From the NCBI RefSeq assembly GCF_014699035.1, contig NZ_JACXAA010000005.1, positions 186,001 through 250,000 on the forward strand: 64,000 bases of DNA, given 5' to 3'. This stretch comes from Spirosoma validum (GTDB lineage Bacteria; Bacteroidota; Bacteroidia; Cytophagales; Spirosomataceae). The notes beneath the pieces were generated by a model, which saw only the letters and a program-made list of their open reading frames with translations, did no database searches and had not been told where the DNA came from. A program made the translations under genes and the position numbers. Below, piece after piece: positions 39,542 to 49,461 of this stretch (its first letter is position 1; each line of letters starts with the position of its first letter).

Positions 39542-42504
39542 TAAAACCCAATATCGATCACCAACGGCTGCACGAGCCACTGCTGATTGGTGAGGTTATA
39601 GACTGAGCGTAAGCCGACCTCGAATGAGTTGCGAAGGCGAAGGGCGTTGAACACAAATGATACGTCGAGGCCTGTAGTTTGATACATATGCTTTACAGTA
39701 TCGAAGCCATTCAGTCGACCGTATATATCGCGCACATCCACAGCACTTTGCCCTTGAGCCACGTCGTAAAAACCAGCCGCTTTCACGCGTTGTATATACA
39801 GCCATCGCCCGAGCGACCAGTGCATATCGGCCACGGGTAGTCGATATTCTATACTACCTGCCTGAATCTTATCATCGGCGATATACGACTGACCACGCGG
39901 ATAAAATACAACGGCGCTGAATTGATACGTGCGCTGTGCCTGCTGCTGATAACCCGCCCTCAATCGGAGTGAATGATGTTTCGCTAAGCCGGGGAAAAAT
40001 AAATTACCCTGCACACCCCACTGTTCGCCGGTTATGGCCCCACCAAAGGGTGTATTCCGATACGTAGCGGAGAGCGTCTGACCCCAGCGTGGTGCTACGT
40101 CGCGTTTGCTCTGCCGGAGTAATCGGGAATAACTAACGCCATACGTCATCGCATTCAGCGACCCACCTGACCCCACTTCCGTTACGTAGCGACCTGGCAG
40201 ATCGTAATCCGTTACTTGTAGGTAATTATAATAGGCTGATAAACTGATACTCTGACCATATTTGGAATGCGTGAGTTGCAGAGGCAGCCGAATACCCGCC
40301 GTTAGTTGGTCGTACTGCCATCGATCGGTGCGAAGGCTATCGTAGGGGAGCGCTCTATCGATGTAAAGCGATGTCTGGCGGTTACCATGCTGAAAACTCA
40401 GGTCAAGAATGGGGAAAAGTCCCTGATAACTTAGCAGGGCATAGGCATTGCCGACCCGTTCGGATTGATTGTACGTATAGCCTACACCAACCTGCGTCGT
40501 ACCGAGTAAATCCTGCGAATTCAGTCCGATCGATAGAGTTTGGCCCGTACTGGCTACGGTTGGACCCCAACTGTAAATGTTGAGCGCATGAGCCAGACGC
40601 CGGAAACGGCCAGGCGTGTAGGGGGTAATACGTAGTGAATCCGTTGCGAGGATCTGACGTCCGAGCACAGCGCCTGGTTCCAGTTTAGCCAGCGGCCCAA
40701 AATAACGTATCGTTTGGTCTTGAGCGGGTTCCGTGACGGGTTTCCAGTTGCCAGGATCAAGGGGCATATCGGCAATACGATAACCTGTAGTGGCAAAATC
40801 CTCAAAGGCAAGCCGAGTGCCCGATGGCGAAACCGTCGCATGGTAAGCGGCCAGCGGACGGGATGTTACCTGGAACACCTGCTTCGAACGAACGTCGACG
40901 GCATACACATTGTCGATGCCAGAACGGGGCGAGTTGTAGAGAACATAATTGCCCCACGGCTGTGGATGACTGATGTTCTCATTAGCCCGAGGCAGTAACT
41001 CAATACGTGTATTTTCATCCGTATCAATCTGCTGGATAGTTTTCTGACCGTCTTTTAATACCACCGCTACGATACGTCGATTATCGGACTGCCAACGCGG
41101 GTGCTGGAAGAAGTTGTTCTCAGGATTGGCGATCTCTTTTAGTTGCTTACCCGTCTGGGCGTCAAGTATCAGCAACCGGATTTTATAACGATCCGTATTG
41201 TCAACAACGACCAATTTTGTGTTGTCGGGCGAGAGGGCAGCGGCCGTGTACCGGGCACGACGGGTTAGGCGAGTCAGTTTTCCGGTTTTCAGATCGAGCA
41301 AGCGAATGTTGGAGTACACACGTTGTCCCCAGCGGGGATCGTAGCCAAACTCGATCCAGCAGGCTTTGGCAGGTGTGGCCGATAAATAATCAGGGTCGTT
41401 GGTGAAACCCTGCACAAACACCTGCTTTTCCCGGCGATCTTTTCCCAGAATCACCAATCGGGGCGTATCACCCAAGCCACTCTTCACGCACAATGCCGTC
41501 GAGTCAGTTAGAAACTGTGGATGCTGATAATTTGTGAAGACTGGGCGCCGTGGATTCGGCCGCCGTGGACTCGGCTGTTTTGATTGCTGTTTTTCAGCGT
41601 TAACGGGAAAGGTCGTCGCGGGCGTAACGGTTAGACCTTGCAGTTGTTTCTGCCAGGTCTCGGTCAGATCGTTCATCGCCTGGCTGTATAAATCCTCCGT
41701 TCGCAACTTGGTTTCATCCTTAATACTCGCCGACAGCGCAAAGGGCCACGGGAAACGCCGATAATTGCGACCAAGCACTCTACTCCAGACGTCAGGTCCA
41801 TACGTACGTTTAAGATACGTAGTCAGCAGATAACCCAGTACGTAGTGATTCGGTACATTATCCCGGTACGAACCACAGACGGCTTTCGGATAATCAAATC
41901 GATTTCCCGAAAGCAGATTCGCTCGCATGCCTAAATCGAAATTAGGGATTCGTCCGCGGCCGCTGTTGCTCAGGAGCGTTTCATTACTGACGGCATCCCC
42001 TTCGGCAAACCAGTCGGGTACGGTTAACAGTGGAAGCTGTAGGCCTGTATTCCCCAGCAGTGTATAGAGCACCCGTCCATAGCCCTGTAAGGCTTTGTCG
42101 TTTTGAACGATATGCCGGTATTCATGCACCGCCAGTAAGTCGAGCCAGTTAAAGGTGCCCAGCAAATTCGGATCCTGGGGTGTCACGGCGAAAAACTCCG
42201 ACCGTCGCGGAAACAGCGTAACGAATCCGTTGCTGTTTGTAGTCTGATTCTGAAGCAGTACCGAAATAGGCCGGGGCGGCTTCCCGAGTGAAGCACTGGC
42301 GGGTTCATACAGGCTTTCGAGTCGGTTAGCCGTTCGCTGAGCTGTTGAGTCTAAACCCATCGGATAGAGCACTCGAAAATGGGGTGTCGTTAACCGATAC
42401 CAGCGGAGGCTTGTCGGGTTCTGATCGAGAATAGGCAATGTTTGCGCCCTGGCGGTGAGTACGGCCAGTAGGAGTAAGGCCGAAGAGAAATGTCGTCGTA
42501 ACAT
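39541..42504 (-). CDS. Surface protein: gluzincin-like protease domain, TolB-type propeller and C-terminal beta-barrel
   Basis: A 987-residue exported protein (signal peptide to about residue 20, ending LTARA). Residues about 30-270 look like a peptidase MA/gluzincin domain with HEYRH at 127-131 and a downstream Glu in PDWFAEGDAV. A linker holds a tandem SPRRP/NPRRP repeat (15 bases twice, near 41546-41575). A WD40/TolB-like propeller spans about 310-620 (repeats such as AALSPDNTKLVVVDN). The last third has the alternating pattern and terminal aromatic residue (VIDIGF) of an outer-membrane beta-barrel. Whether the HExxH is active is unknown. Convergent with the ABC exporter, divergent from susC. 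Confidence 0.8.
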   Translation of the reverse strand: MLRRHFSSALLLLAVLTARAQTLPILDQNPTSLRWYRLTTPHFRVLYPMGLDSTAQRTANRLESLYEPASASLGKPPRPISVLLQNQTTNSNGFVTLFPRRSEFFAVTPQDPNLLGTFNWLDLLAVHEYRHIVQNDKALQGYGRVLYTLLGNTGLQLPLLTVPDWFAEGDAVSNETLLSNSGRGRIPNFDLGMRANLLSGNRFDYPKAVCGSYRDNVPNHYVLGYLLTTYLKRTYGPDVWSRVLGRNYRRFPWPFALSASIKDETKLRTEDLYSQAMNDLTETWQKQLQGLTVTPATTFPVNAEKQQSKQPSPRRPNPRRPVFTNYQHPQFLTDSTALCVKSGLGDTPRLVILGKDRREKQVFVQGFTNDPDYLSATPAKACWIEFGYDPRWGQRVYSNIRLLDLKTGKLTRLTRRARYTAAALSPDNTKLVVVDNTDRYKIRLLILDAQTGKQLKEIANPENNFFQHPRWQSDNRRIVAVVLKDGQKTIQQIDTDENTRIELLPRANENISHPQPWGNYVLYNSPRSGIDNVYAVDVRSKQVFQVTSRPLAAYHATVSPSGTRLAFEDFATTGYRIADMPLDPGNWKPVTEPAQDQTIRYFGPLAKLEPGAVLGRQILATDSLRITPYTPGRFRRLAHALNIYSWGPTVASTGQTLSIGLNSQDLLGTTQVGVGYTYNQSERVGNAYALLSYQGLFPILDLSFQHGNRQTSLYIDRALPYDSLRTDRWQYDQLTAGIRLPLQLTHSKYGQSISLSAYYNYLQVTDYDLPGRYVTEVGSGGSLNAMTYGVSYSRLLRQSKRDVAPRWGQTLSATYRNTPFGGAITGEQWGVQGNLFFPGLAKHHSLRLRAGYQQQAQRTYQFSAVVFYPRGQSYIADDKIQAGSIEYRLPVADMHWSLGRWLYIQRVKAAGFYDVAQGQSAVDVRDIYGRLNGFDTVKHMYQTTGLDVSFVFNALRLRNSFEVGLRSVYNLTNQQWLVQPLVIDIGF

Positions 42505-42825
42505 GCAGTACCAATGATACGAAGTTTTTTTTATAAGCTGATGATCGTGATAAGCTACTTTATGTACTAAATAGGCTTTTTTAAAGTATATAGGCTAAAT
42601 AGATAAAAGATCGAAACTGGTATTATGCGCAGATTTTTATTGATTATAAGGAGTAATTCGATCTTTCGCTTGCCAAGATTAAAAAGGATTTACGAATTGT
42701 TAATTGGAATATACTCAGAATGATTGAATGTTAAGTAATATTGTATGCCACCGTTTGCCTGGCATATATGAAAAACTTCTGTTTAGGGAAACTGGCCATT
42801 TATTAATCCTATAAACCAAATCTCT
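42505..42825. other. Divergent intergenic region before the SusC-like gene
   Basis: About 320 AT-rich bases with no gene. AAAGATCGA at 42606 is complementary to TCGATCTTT at 42658, 43 bases apart, a possible but weak operator. No clear TAnnTTTG box was found near the SusC start. Confidence 0.4.
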
Positions 42826-45800
42826 ATGTCTGTTTTGCTACCCGATTATGTCAGAAATGGATACCGACAATGGGTGCTGTTCAGCCTGTTGTTTGCTGTA
42901 GCTCATTTTGGCTATGCCCAATCAACCATCACTGGTACGGTGACGGATGCTGCCAACAACGACGCGCTGGCTGGTACAACGGTTCAGGTCAAAGGAACCA
43001 ACGTTGGGGCTACCAGCGATGCGCAGGGCAAGTATCAACTTAATCTGCCCGCTGGTGCCAAAACGCTTGTTTTCTCGTTTATCGGCTATCAGCCCACTGA
43101 AGTTGCTATTGGTAATCGTAGCGTAGTCGATGCTCGTTTAACCGCTACCGACAATGCGTTGAGTGAAGTGGTGGTGGTGGGTTACGGTGTTCAGAATCGT
43201 CGTGACATCACGACTGCCATCGGCTCAGTTAAAGCGCGGGACCTGGCTAATCAGCCGGTCACCAGTTTTGATCAGGCACTGGCGGCCAAAATTGCGGGGG
43301 TTCAGGTGTCGCAAACGTCGGGGGCACCGGGTGCCGCTCTGTCCATCCGCGTGCGCGGAACCGGATCGATCAGTGCCGGGAACGACCCGCTTTACGTAAT
43401 CGACGGGATTCCACTCTCCCGTGATACCAAGTTTGCCACGGGCAGCACGAACACGCAGTTTCCTGACAATCCGATTAACGTACTGAGCACCATCAATACC
43501 GATGATATCGAAAGTATCGAGGTGCTGAAAGACGCGTCGGCGGCCGCCATTTATGGTTCGCGAGGGTCAAACGGCGTCGTACTGCTGACGACTAAACGGG
43601 GTAAAGAAGGGAAAACCGTAATCAATTATGATGGGTATACGGGCGTTCAGCAGGTATCGAAAAAGATTGATCTGCTCAACGCCTATGAGTATGCGCAACT
43701 AAGCTACGAGGCAAAAAACAATGCGTATCTGGACCGGAATCCAACGGGGAAAGCGACGGACTCCAACGACATTCGGAATAGGGGAGTAGGGGCACCCAGT
43801 ACGTTGATTCAGCCCGAAATTGTGCCGTATCTCTCCGGGCAGGCTGGACTGACGGATACCGACTGGCAGAACGAGATTTTTCGCTCCGCTCCGATTCAGA
43901 ACCATACCCTTTCCATATCAGGGGGTAAGGATAATGTCAAGTTCTACGTATCGGGTAATTACATGGATCAGCGGGGCGTGGTGATCAACTCGGGATTTAA
44001 ACGCTACAGTGCCCGCGCCAACGTCGATGTGAAAAGTGGGCGACTAACGGTGGGCGCTAACCTCAATCCAACGTACTCATATCACGATCTGATCAAGGCC
44101 GAAGGTCCATACCTGGGTGAAGGGGTTGTGGGTCTTGCTCTGCAAATGCCTCCCCTGTTTCCAGTTTACAATGCCGATGGATCGTATAATTTTGGGGGAA
44201 ACGCCTGGGGTTATGGGGCTACGTCAATCCTGAATCCGGTCGCCATTGCGAACCAGGTAAACGATAAGCTGAGCCAGCTGCGGGTGCTCGGTAATGTATA
44301 CGCCCAGTATGAGATTACGAAGGACTTATCGTACCGGTTAAGCGTTGGGGCAGACGTCAATAGTTTCCAGCGCGATTACTACCGGCCCTCAACTCTCGAA
44401 ATCCGGGATCGCAAAGGGGCTTCAACGCCAACGGGATTCTCGCGGGCGCAAAACTTTGTTGACTGGCTTGTCGAAAATACGCTGAACTACAATCATTCAT
44501 TCGGGCTGCATACCATCTCAGGCCTGGCGGGGTTCACGGCCCAGAAAGATCGTCGGACGTCCAACGAGCTGACCGCTACCAATTTTCCGAACGATTTAGT
44601 GACTACCCTCAACGCTGGACAGGTGTCGTCGGGTGCTTCCGATATTCAGGAATGGTCATTACTATCGTATCTGGGTCGGGTGCAGTACGATTACAATGGG
44701 AAGTACCTCTTGTCGGCTGCGATTCGGGCCGATGGTTCGTCGCGGTTTGGGCGCGACAATCGCTACGGTACGTTCCCGTCTGTGTCGGCGGGCTGGAACG
44801 TATCACAGGAATCGTTTTTGAAGCCTGTTACGTGGCTGAGCGATTTGAAGATACGCGCCAGCTACGGTCTGACGGGTAATTTCCAGATTCCGAATTACGG
44901 CTCGATCAGTTTGCTCAATTACCAGAATTACATCCTCGGTAATGAAGTTGTCGTAAGTGGATTGGCTCCCGGTAATTCGGCCAACGACAAGCTGAAGTGG
45001 GAAAAAACGGCGATGTTCGACATTGGCTTCGACGTAAGTTTCTTTCGCAATCGCCTGAACCTGACCGTCGATTATTACAACGCCAATACCTCAGATCTGC
45101 TGTTGAACGTACCGGTACCGCGGGCATCAGGTTTCAGTACCGAGTTGCAGAACATCGGTAAAGTAAACAACCAGGGATTTGAATTTACCCTCAGTACCCG
45201 GCAAACCTTTGGGCGTTTACGCTGGGATGCGAGTGCGAACCTGGCGACTAACCGCAACGAAGTAAAAGCACTCGGACCCTCCGGCGATCCAATCATTGTG
45301 GCCGGTGGGGTAGCCGGAGCGCAGTTTATCACGCAGATCGGTCACCCCATTGGTGAATACTATACGTATATTAACGACGGAGTCTACAAGAATCAGGCTG
45401 AAATAGACGCCAGTCCAGGGCTTCACGTTTCTACAACCCGGCCTGGTGACTTTAAATTTCGGGACGTTAGTGGTGGGCCTAATGGACAGCCAGACGGAAA
45501 GTTTGATCTGAGCAGCGACCGGACCGTTACGGGCAGCTATTTCCCGAAATTCACGTTTGGGTTTACCAATAATTTCGCTTACCGTGGCTTCGATCTGGGA
45601 TTCGCCGTTCAGGGTGTTCAGGGACACAAAATTCTGAATCTACTTCGACGCTACGTCTACAACATGGAAGGAAACGGAAACCTGTTCCGGGGAGCTCTTG
45701 ACCGCTGGCAGTCGCCCGAGAATCCGGGGAATGGTGTGGTGAATCGTGCGAACCGCCTGGCGTCGGGTTCGAATGGCGAAATCTCGACTTGGCACATTGA

Positions 45801-46050
45801 AAGCGGCTCCTACGTTCGCATACGTACCATTACGCTGGGCTACACGCTGCCCACAACCCTACTGCAACGGATACGCGTGACCCGCGCCCGCATTTACGTG
45901 ACGACGCAGAATCCATTTACGTTCACGAAATACCTGGGGTATAATCCGGAGGTGAACAGCCGTCCCGACAGTGCCCTGTCTTCCGGCGAAGATTACGGTA
46001 CGTATCCACTGCCCCGCACGACGTCGGTTGGTATCAATTTATCCTTCTAA
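42826..46050 (+). CDS. SusC/RagA-family TonB-linked outer membrane transporter
   Basis: A 1074-residue TonB-dependent transporter. After the signal peptide (to about residue 31, AHFGYAQ) comes a carboxypeptidase-regulatory-like domain (STITGTVTDAANNDALAG to about 110), the SusC linker SEVVVVGYG, the plug (about 115-240, with IRVRGTGSISAGNDPLYVIDG) and a large barrel. It imports a bound oligosaccharide or peptide using TonB energy, with the SusD-like lipoprotein as its lid. The 6-base gap to the SusD gene shows co-transcription. No glycoside hydrolase is adjacent, so the substrate is open. Confidence 0.95.
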   Translation: MSVLLPDYVRNGYRQWVLFSLLFAVAHFGYAQSTITGTVTDAANNDALAGTTVQVKGTNVGATSDAQGKYQLNLPAGAKTLVFSFIGYQPTEVAIGNRSVVDARLTATDNALSEVVVVGYGVQNRRDITTAIGSVKARDLANQPVTSFDQALAAKIAGVQVSQTSGAPGAALSIRVRGTGSISAGNDPLYVIDGIPLSRDTKFATGSTNTQFPDNPINVLSTINTDDIESIEVLKDASAAAIYGSRGSNGVVLLTTKRGKEGKTVINYDGYTGVQQVSKKIDLLNAYEYAQLSYEAKNNAYLDRNPTGKATDSNDIRNRGVGAPSTLIQPEIVPYLSGQAGLTDTDWQNEIFRSAPIQNHTLSISGGKDNVKFYVSGNYMDQRGVVINSGFKRYSARANVDVKSGRLTVGANLNPTYSYHDLIKAEGPYLGEGVVGLALQMPPLFPVYNADGSYNFGGNAWGYGATSILNPVAIANQVNDKLSQLRVLGNVYAQYEITKDLSYRLSVGADVNSFQRDYYRPSTLEIRDRKGASTPTGFSRAQNFVDWLVENTLNYNHSFGLHTISGLAGFTAQKDRRTSNELTATNFPNDLVTTLNAGQVSSGASDIQEWSLLSYLGRVQYDYNGKYLLSAAIRADGSSRFGRDNRYGTFPSVSAGWNVSQESFLKPVTWLSDLKIRASYGLTGNFQIPNYGSISLLNYQNYILGNEVVVSGLAPGNSANDKLKWEKTAMFDIGFDVSFFRNRLNLTVDYYNANTSDLLLNVPVPRASGFSTELQNIGKVNNQGFEFTLSTRQTFGRLRWDASANLATNRNEVKALGPSGDPIIVAGGVAGAQFITQIGHPIGEYYTYINDGVYKNQAEIDASPGLHVSTTRPGDFKFRDVSGGPNGQPDGKFDLSSDRTVTGSYFPKFTFGFTNNFAYRGFDLGFAVQGVQGHKILNLLRRYVYNMEGNGNLFRGALDRWQSPENPGNGVVNRANRLASGSNGEISTWHIESGSYVRIRTITLGYTLPTTLLQRIRVTRARIYVTTQNPFTFTKYLGYNPEVNSRPDSALSSGEDYGTYPLPRTTSVGINLSF

Positions 46051-46056
46051 TCAGCC

Positions 46057-47439
46057 ATGAAAAAAGTAGCTATAATTTTTACTGCCCTTGTGAGTCTGAC
46101 CGCTTGTCAGAAAGATTTTCTGGAACTAAAGCCATTGTCGCAACCTAACGTAGATAACTTTTACAAAACGGCCAATGACTTCAACAATGCCGTCAACGGC
46201 GCGTATGATGCCTTGCAGAGTTCGACCCAGTATGGGGGCGATTACAATACCGTCATCGAAACCCGAAGCGATAATGTCCTCGATAATGATCCGTCGTCGG
46301 GCTCGGGGCTGCGCTACAACATCGATCGCTTTATTGAGCCAACCACGAACAGCGTTTTGCGCGATACGTGGGGAAGTCTGTATACCGGCATCAACCGCTG
46401 TAATCTGATTCTCGACAAGATTGACGCCGTAACGATGGATGCTACGTTGAAAAACCGGTATAAAGGCGAAGCGCAGTTTATCCGGGCGTTGTCGTACTTT
46501 AATCTGGTCCGCTTATGGGGGAAAGTACCGCTCGTGCTGACCGCTGGTTCGACAACCGATGCCCGTTCGTATGTCCGGAACGAGATTGCCGATGTGTATG
46601 CGTCCATCGAAAAAGATCTGACGGCGGCAGCGGCTGGTTTACCCGCTACCTATACAGGCAACGACATTGGCCGGGCAACGTCGGGGGCGGCTAAGGGATT
46701 ACTTGGTAAAGTGTATGTAACGGAAAAGAAATATGATCTGGCCGTTACTACGTTGAAGGACCTGGTGACTGGAACAACGTATCAGTTACTGTCCAATATT
46801 GCCGATGTATTTGCGGTTAATAACAAGAACAATGCGGAGCTTTTGTTCTCTGTTAAGTTTAAGAAAGGAGGTTCATTGGGCGAAGGGCACGGTTCGTGGT
46901 TCGGCACCAGCATTGGCGACAACATCGAACCGTCGTTACGAGCGGCTTATTCTACTGGCGACAAGCGGCTTCCGTTAACCGTGCAGATACCGGTGCCAAC
47001 GAGTATCAATGGTGTGCCGAGGAAGTTTTATGACGAACTGTCGACGACGAACGATGTGGGTAACGATTTCCCGGTATTACGGTTTGCGGACGTACTGCTG
47101 CTGTATGCTGAAGCGCTGAACGAAGTAAGTTACCAGGCCAACGGCGATGCATTTACCGTTCTGAATCGGGTACGTACCAGGGCAGGCGTGGCGACTTATA
47201 CGGCTGCGCAACTGGCCACCAAGGAAGCGTTTCGGACGGCAATCATTAGCGAACGCCGACTGGAGCTGGCCCTGGAAAGCGACCGCTGGTTCGATCTGAT
47301 CCGCACAGGTACGGCGGTTGACGCCCTTAAAGTGACAGGCATCACCATGCCAGCCTATCGCATGTACTATCCAATTCCGCAATCGGAGATCGATGTGTAT
47401 AACAACAGGACAACATTCCCGCAGAACGACGGGTATTAA
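46057..47439 (+). CDS. RagB/SusD-family outer-membrane lipoprotein
   Basis: A 460-residue surface lipoprotein, lipobox SLTAC (Cys17). The SusD N-terminal TPR region (NFYKTANDFNNAVNGAYDAL, AEAQFIRALSYFNLVRLWG-like KGEAQFIRALSYFNLVRLWG) and the C-terminal part with RFADVLLLYAEALNE and ERRLELALESDRWFDLIRTG are clear. It binds the ligand and caps the SusC transporter. It ends at a strong terminator; the next gene, a TIR-like protein, is a separate unit. Confidence 0.95.
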   Translation: MKKVAIIFTALVSLTACQKDFLELKPLSQPNVDNFYKTANDFNNAVNGAYDALQSSTQYGGDYNTVIETRSDNVLDNDPSSGSGLRYNIDRFIEPTTNSVLRDTWGSLYTGINRCNLILDKIDAVTMDATLKNRYKGEAQFIRALSYFNLVRLWGKVPLVLTAGSTTDARSYVRNEIADVYASIEKDLTAAAAGLPATYTGNDIGRATSGAAKGLLGKVYVTEKKYDLAVTTLKDLVTGTTYQLLSNIADVFAVNNKNNAELLFSVKFKKGGSLGEGHGSWFGTSIGDNIEPSLRAAYSTGDKRLPLTVQIPVPTSINGVPRKFYDELSTTNDVGNDFPVLRFADVLLLYAEALNEVSYQANGDAFTVLNRVRTRAGVATYTAAQLATKEAFRTAIISERRLELALESDRWFDLIRTGTAVDALKVTGITMPAYRMYYPIPQSEIDVYNNRTTFPQNDGY

Positions 47440-47469
47440 TTGTTTGACAATACAGGCGTTTCTTTTTAT

Positions 47470-47510
47470 AAAAAACCACCAGAGAACTTAAAAATTCCTG
47501 GTGGTTTTTT
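47470..47510 (+). terminator. Intrinsic terminator of the SusCD operon
   Basis: AAAAAACCACCAG at 47470-47482 and CTGGTGGTTTTTT at 47498-47510 form a perfect 13-bp stem, 15-base loop, with T tract. The 184 bases beyond it, before the TIR-like gene, are AT-rich and hold nothing else I can name. Confidence 0.9.
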
Positions 47511-47694
47511 ATGTATTATTTTTCAAGTGTATTGTGTAGAAAAGTCGGTTTTTAGAGTAGCATATCCTATTGTCTAATCGCTAAAATACGGGAAAATCCC
47601 CATTGTGATTTGCACCAATATTGGTTTGTTTTGTCTCTGGAAAATGCCTCATGTCTTTCTCTACATAACAATAGTCATTAAGTGATTTTATCCT

Positions 47695-48678
47695 ATGGAG
47701 ACGACTAATTTACAGATGAATAAGAGACGCCCAAAAGTGTTTATTGGTTCTTCGTCTAAAGGATTACCTGTCGCCAGCGCAATACAGGAAGGACTCTATG
47801 ATTATTACGAAGTTGATGTATGGAATCAAGGTGTATTTGGCCTAATGCAAGTCAATATTGATGCGCTTATCGAAGCTGGTAACGACTTCGATTATGCTAT
47901 ATTGATTTTAACACCTGATGACGAAGTCACGTCTAATAGCGCTACTACACCTTCACCTAGAGATAATGTGATTTTTGAGATTGGTTTCTTTCTTGGGGCG
48001 TTGGGTAAAGAGAAAACATTTATAGTACACGATAGAACAGCCAATATAAAAATACCAACAGATCTTGCTGGTTTAAGCTTTGCGAAGTTTGCTCCTGTAA
48101 ATAATGGAAATTATACCGCTGCATTAGGCCCTGCCTGTAACAAGATAAAACTTAAAATCGATGAAATTGAAAACAGGCAAGGCCCCATTGATGGCGTCCA
48201 TCTACTTGTTCAGAGCGCGTTGCAGTTGGTGTCTAAAGCACTGACAGCTCCCGTTGATATCAATGTGTCAAAGTTGAGAGCCTTTATATTCAAGAAAGAA
48301 GATTCGATATTAGTCTGTACTCACTTTTGGGCTCCATATCCAGTCATAGAAGTAGTAGGTGATCTTAAATTTGATATAAACCCGTTAACTGTCGAGCAGG
48401 TGGCTGTTGTAAAAGCCGCTAACAAAAAGAGAGTTATTGGCGTACCCGTTTCGCCCCTGTCTACCGAAATAGATGGGGTTGAGGGCGATGTAGACGAAGG
48501 GCTTTGTTTTGTTCTAGCAGCTCCTATTCTTGGTCCTAGAGGTGAAGTTTGGGGAACTGTAGACTTTGATGCTTCAAGTGAAGAAGGCGCAAATCTTTTG
48601 CGTCAGCCGATGGCACAAAACGTAATATTTGAATTAGGAAAGCATCTGTACATGACTTTGGTCAACCAAAAGTCGTAA
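47695..48678 (+). CDS. TIR-like (CAP12/PycTIR type) protein with C-terminal GAF-like domain
   Basis: A 327-residue protein. Residues 14-150 match the TIR-like nucleotide-binding family used in CBASS and Pycsar effectors: KVFIGSSSKGLPVASAIQ, a WNQGVF strand, DFDYAILILTPDDE and RDNVIFEIGFFLGALG, where Glu95 is the expected NAD-cleaving residue. Residues about 167-325 look like a GAF sensor (LCFVLAAPILGPRGEVWGTVDFD). Family knowledge suggests an NADase set off by a ligand bound to the GAF-like half; no cyclase gene is visible. Base use is clearly more AT-rich than the neighbours, suggesting transfer. A membrane protein gene follows after seven bases. Confidence 0.85.
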   Translation: METTNLQMNKRRPKVFIGSSSKGLPVASAIQEGLYDYYEVDVWNQGVFGLMQVNIDALIEAGNDFDYAILILTPDDEVTSNSATTPSPRDNVIFEIGFFLGALGKEKTFIVHDRTANIKIPTDLAGLSFAKFAPVNNGNYTAALGPACNKIKLKIDEIENRQGPIDGVHLLVQSALQLVSKALTAPVDINVSKLRAFIFKKEDSILVCTHFWAPYPVIEVVGDLKFDINPLTVEQVAVVKAANKKRVIGVPVSPLSTEIDGVEGDVDEGLCFVLAAPILGPRGEVWGTVDFDASSEEGANLLRQPMAQNVIFELGKHLYMTLVNQKS

Positions 48679-48685
48679 TAAATCA

Positions 48686-49414
48686 ATGTATGTTATGGAA
48701 ACCATAAATGATTTTGTCAGGGAGGTTAAGAATTTCTCGAAATCTAACTGGTGGATATATGTTATCTATGTACTATCACTTACTATCATACTATTCACGC
48801 ATACTGGAAGTATTACGATTATACTTGTAAGTACACTTTTTCACTTTGTCGCTGATATATTCATAATGATGATGTTTAGCGCATATGCCAGCAAAAAATA
48901 CAACAAAGGCTCTCACTTTCAAGTAGCATCAATGCTGATTTTCCTGTCGATAAAAATATTTACAGGCTTAAATAATGGAGGGTGGCATTATCTTGCGGCT
49001 GATCCAATCTATGCGTTAGCCGCTATAAAAAACTGGAAGCTGGATGTGAAAAAGATTAATATTCAAAGTATCAACTGGATTACCATGTCTGTGCTTAGTC
49101 TTGTTCTAATATTCGGGATATTTTATCCACTTATTCGAAATGGATACATTTCAATTTCCTGGGCGAGGTGGGTTCAGACAACCGGTATATTCCTGTTTGC
49201 AATTGCCCTTTCCACAACTGAAAATGAGCGATTACGTTATATGTTATCAATAGTAGCGCTGGGCATTATGATCGGGGGGTCAGCTTGGGAAACCATCAAT
49301 TCTATTATTTATACTGGAACTAGTCCGAACACAGGTCTTTCATTATCCTACACGCTCCTGCCACTTTCAGTATTTGTTTTTTATATCAAGAAGTGGCCAC
49401 TGATTATGAAGTGA
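48686..49414 (+). CDS. Polytopic membrane protein paired with the TIR-like gene
   Basis: A 242-residue protein with seven or eight helices (WWIYVIYVLSLTIILFTH, TIILVSTLFHFVADIFIM, FQVASMLIFLSIKIFTGL, WITMSVLSLVLIFGIFYPL, WVQTTGIFLFAIALS, YMLSIVALGIMIGGSAW, YTLLPLSVFVFYIKKWP). I do not recognise it. Size and topology are compatible with a PnuC-like or YgjV-like protein, but I see no decisive motif. The ATG nine bases downstream (METINDF) is an alternative start. It is co-transcribed with the TIR-like gene, shares its AT-rich composition, and is probably a functional partner such as a sensor, channel or immunity protein. Confidence 0.8.
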   Translation: MYVMETINDFVREVKNFSKSNWWIYVIYVLSLTIILFTHTGSITIILVSTLFHFVADIFIMMMFSAYASKKYNKGSHFQVASMLIFLSIKIFTGLNNGGWHYLAADPIYALAAIKNWKLDVKKINIQSINWITMSVLSLVLIFGIFYPLIRNGYISISWARWVQTTGIFLFAIALSTTENERLRYMLSIVALGIMIGGSAWETINSIIYTGTSPNTGLSLSYTLLPLSVFVFYIKKWPLIMK

Positions 49415-49461
49415 CCAGACAACGATTTAGGAGTCAGCCAATTTAAATCTAGTCGTTCTTC

